Source: CADEEN01 sp031379365 (lineage in GTDB: Bacteria; Pseudomonadota; Gammaproteobacteria; Burkholderiales; Burkholderiaceae_C). From it: a stretch of 13,270 nucleotides of DNA. Under the pieces are notes generated by a model. The model saw only the letters and a list, made by a program, of their open reading frames with translations, had not been told where the DNA came from and did no database searches. The position numbers were made by a program, and so were the translations under genes. The stretch spans positions 1 through 13,270 of the forward strand of contig JANNFB010000336.1 of NCBI GenBank assembly GCA_031379365.1. The letters run 5' to 3'. This document shows positions 12,086 to 13,270 of this stretch, piece by piece (the first letter of the stretch is position 1; every line of letters begins with the position of its first letter).

Positions 12086-13270
12086 TCAGGCGGTTTGCGT
12101 GTTTCGCAGCCGGATGTGCAGCTCGCGCAACTGCCGCTCATCCACCGGCCCGGGCGCGTTCGTGAGCAAATCCTGCGCGCGCTGGGTCTTCGGGAAGGCG
12201 ATGACTTCGCGCAGCGACTCGGCGCCGGTCAGCAGCATCACGAAACGGTCCAGGCCGATGGCGATGCCGCCGTGCGGCGGCGCGCCGTATTGCAGCGCAT
12301 CGAGCAGGAAGCCGAACTTGGCCTGGGCCTCTTCAGCGTTGATCTTCAGCGCGCGGAACACCTTGCTCTGGACTTCTTCGCGGTGGATACGCACCGAGCC
12401 GCCGCCGAGTTCGATGCCGTTCAGCACCACGTCGTAAGCCTTGGCGATGCAGGCGCCGGGGTTGGACTCGAGCCAGTCTTCGTGGCCGTCCTTCGGGCTG
12501 GTGAAGGGGTGATGCACCGCCACCCAGCGGTCGGCGGCGTCGTCGTGCTCGAACATCGGGAAATCGACCACCCACAGTGGCTCCCAGTCGCCCTGGGCCA
12601 GGTTGCGCGCCTTGCCGAACTCGCTGTGGCCGACCTTGACGCGCAGGGCGCCGATGGCGTCGTTGACGACCTTGGCCTTGTCGGCGCCGAAGAACAGCAG
12701 GTCGCCATTGGCGGCGCCGGTGCGTGCCAGCACTTCGGCGATGGCCTTGTCGTGCAGGTTCTTGACGATGGGGCTCTGCAGCCCGTCGCGGCCCGTGGCG
12801 ATGTCGTTGACCTTGATCCAGGCCAGCCCCTTGGCGCCGTAGATCTTGACGAACTCGCCGTAGCCGTCGATCTCGCCGCGGCTCATCTCGGCGCCCCCTG
12901 GGATGCGCAGCGCCACCACACGGCCTTCGGGGCTGTTGGCGGGGCCCGAGAAGACCTTGAAGTCGACGTCACCCATCACGTCGGTGAGTTCGGTCAGCAC
13001 CAGCTTGACGCGCAGGTCGGGCTTGTCGCTGCCGTACAGGCGCATCGCATCGGCGTAGCTCATCACCGGGAAGGCCGGCAGCGGCACCCCAATGGCATGC
13101 TCGAAAGTGCTGCGGATCATGCCCTCGAACATGCTGCGGATCTCCTCCTCGGTGAGGAAGGAGGTCTCGATGTCGATCTGCGTGAACTCCGGCTGACGAT
13201 CAGCGCGCAGGTCTTCGTCGCGGAAGCACTTGGTGATCTGGTAGTAACGGTCGAAGCCGGCAATCATCAG
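12086..13270 (-). CDS. aspS: Aspartate--tRNA ligase, C-terminal two thirds (5' end off the right edge)
   Basis: Class II aminoacyl-tRNA synthetase charging tRNA with aspartate in the cytoplasm. The 394 visible residues open at LMIAGFDRYYQITKCF and contain motif 2 (CFRDEDLRADRQPEF, then TQIDIETSF). The bacterial GAD insertion domain follows (about residues 85-230, including KVFSGPANSPEGRVVALRIPGG). The rest includes VDFPMFEHDD, AVHHPFTSPKD, the GGGSVRIH strand and motif 3 (GGIAIGLDRFVMLL). The C-terminus is complete (IRLRNTQTA). Roughly 200 residues are missing, covering the N-terminal anticodon-binding OB domain and motif 1, compared with about 590-600 in bacterial enzymes. Nothing looks broken. 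It is the promoter-proximal gene of the minus-strand run; downstream come the toxin-antitoxin pair and then nudB. Confidence 0.97.
   Translation of the reverse strand: MMIAGFDRYYQITKCFRDEDLRADRQPEFTQIDIETSFLTEEEIRSMFEGMIRSTFEHAIGVPLPAFPVMSYADAMRLYGSDKPDLRVKLVLTELTDVMGDVDFKVFSGPANSPEGRVVALRIPGGAEMSRGEIDGYGEFVKIYGAKGLAWIKVNDIATGRDGLQSPIVKNLHDKAIAEVLARTGAANGDLLFFGADKAKVVNDAIGALRVKVGHSEFGKARNLAQGDWEPLWVVDFPMFEHDDAADRWVAVHHPFTSPKDGHEDWLESNPGACIAKAYDVVLNGIELGGGSVRIHREEVQSKVFRALKINAEEAQAKFGFLLDALQYGAPPHGGIAIGLDRFVMLLTGAESLREVIAFPKTQRAQDLLTNAPGPVDERQLRELHIRLRNTQTA

Overview
The window is a compact, GC-rich bacterial chromosome segment in which nearly every base is coding. Its gene content and style suggest a betaproteobacterium, probably order Burkholderiales. 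The signs are about 70% or more GC over most genes, long meaningless antisense ORFs, CACAAT-type -10 boxes close to start codons, and an aspS / nudB / YbhP-like nuclease / clsB neighbourhood. The genus cannot be fixed from this sequence alone.

Layout from left to right. (1) A minus-strand type I restriction R subunit (hsdR), cut by the left edge just after Walker A. (2) A DUF429 gene (minus) and an AsmA/DUF748-like envelope protein (plus), divergent across a 39-base symmetric region that looks like two leaderless promoters. (3) A LysR regulator (minus) divergent from an alpha/beta hydrolase (plus), with a perfect 19-base palindrome between them. (4) An EamA-family transporter (minus), whose stop codon abuts that of the hydrolase, divergent from an AnsA-type L-asparaginase (plus). 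(5) A tightly coupled plus-strand trio: an unrecognised 142-aa protein, an N-formylglutamate amidohydrolase (HutG-like) and a GNAT acetyltransferase. (6) A long minus-strand run, in transcription order: aspS (5' end off the right edge), a two-gene toxin-antitoxin module, nudB, a YbhP-like endonuclease/exonuclease/phosphatase-fold protein and clsB. The last three overlap by a few bases each.

Most of this is ordinary chromosomal housekeeping and peripheral metabolism: Asp-tRNA charging, folate precursor processing, cardiolipin synthesis, amino-acid amide hydrolysis, formylglutamate hydrolysis. Two parts are accessory: the hsdR fragment at the left and the toxin-antitoxin pair at the right. The pair is the most interesting item. 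A CcdB-family (gyrase-poison fold) toxin is preceded by an antitoxin with a Phd/YefM N-terminus and a C-terminal tail resembling the CcdA toxin-neutralising tail. The antitoxin gene is visibly less GC-rich than its surroundings and sits between aspS and nudB, which suggests a cassette inserted into an older gene cluster. I found no rRNA, tRNA, CRISPR array, insertion sequence or prophage gene. No intergenic gap exceeds about 120 bases.
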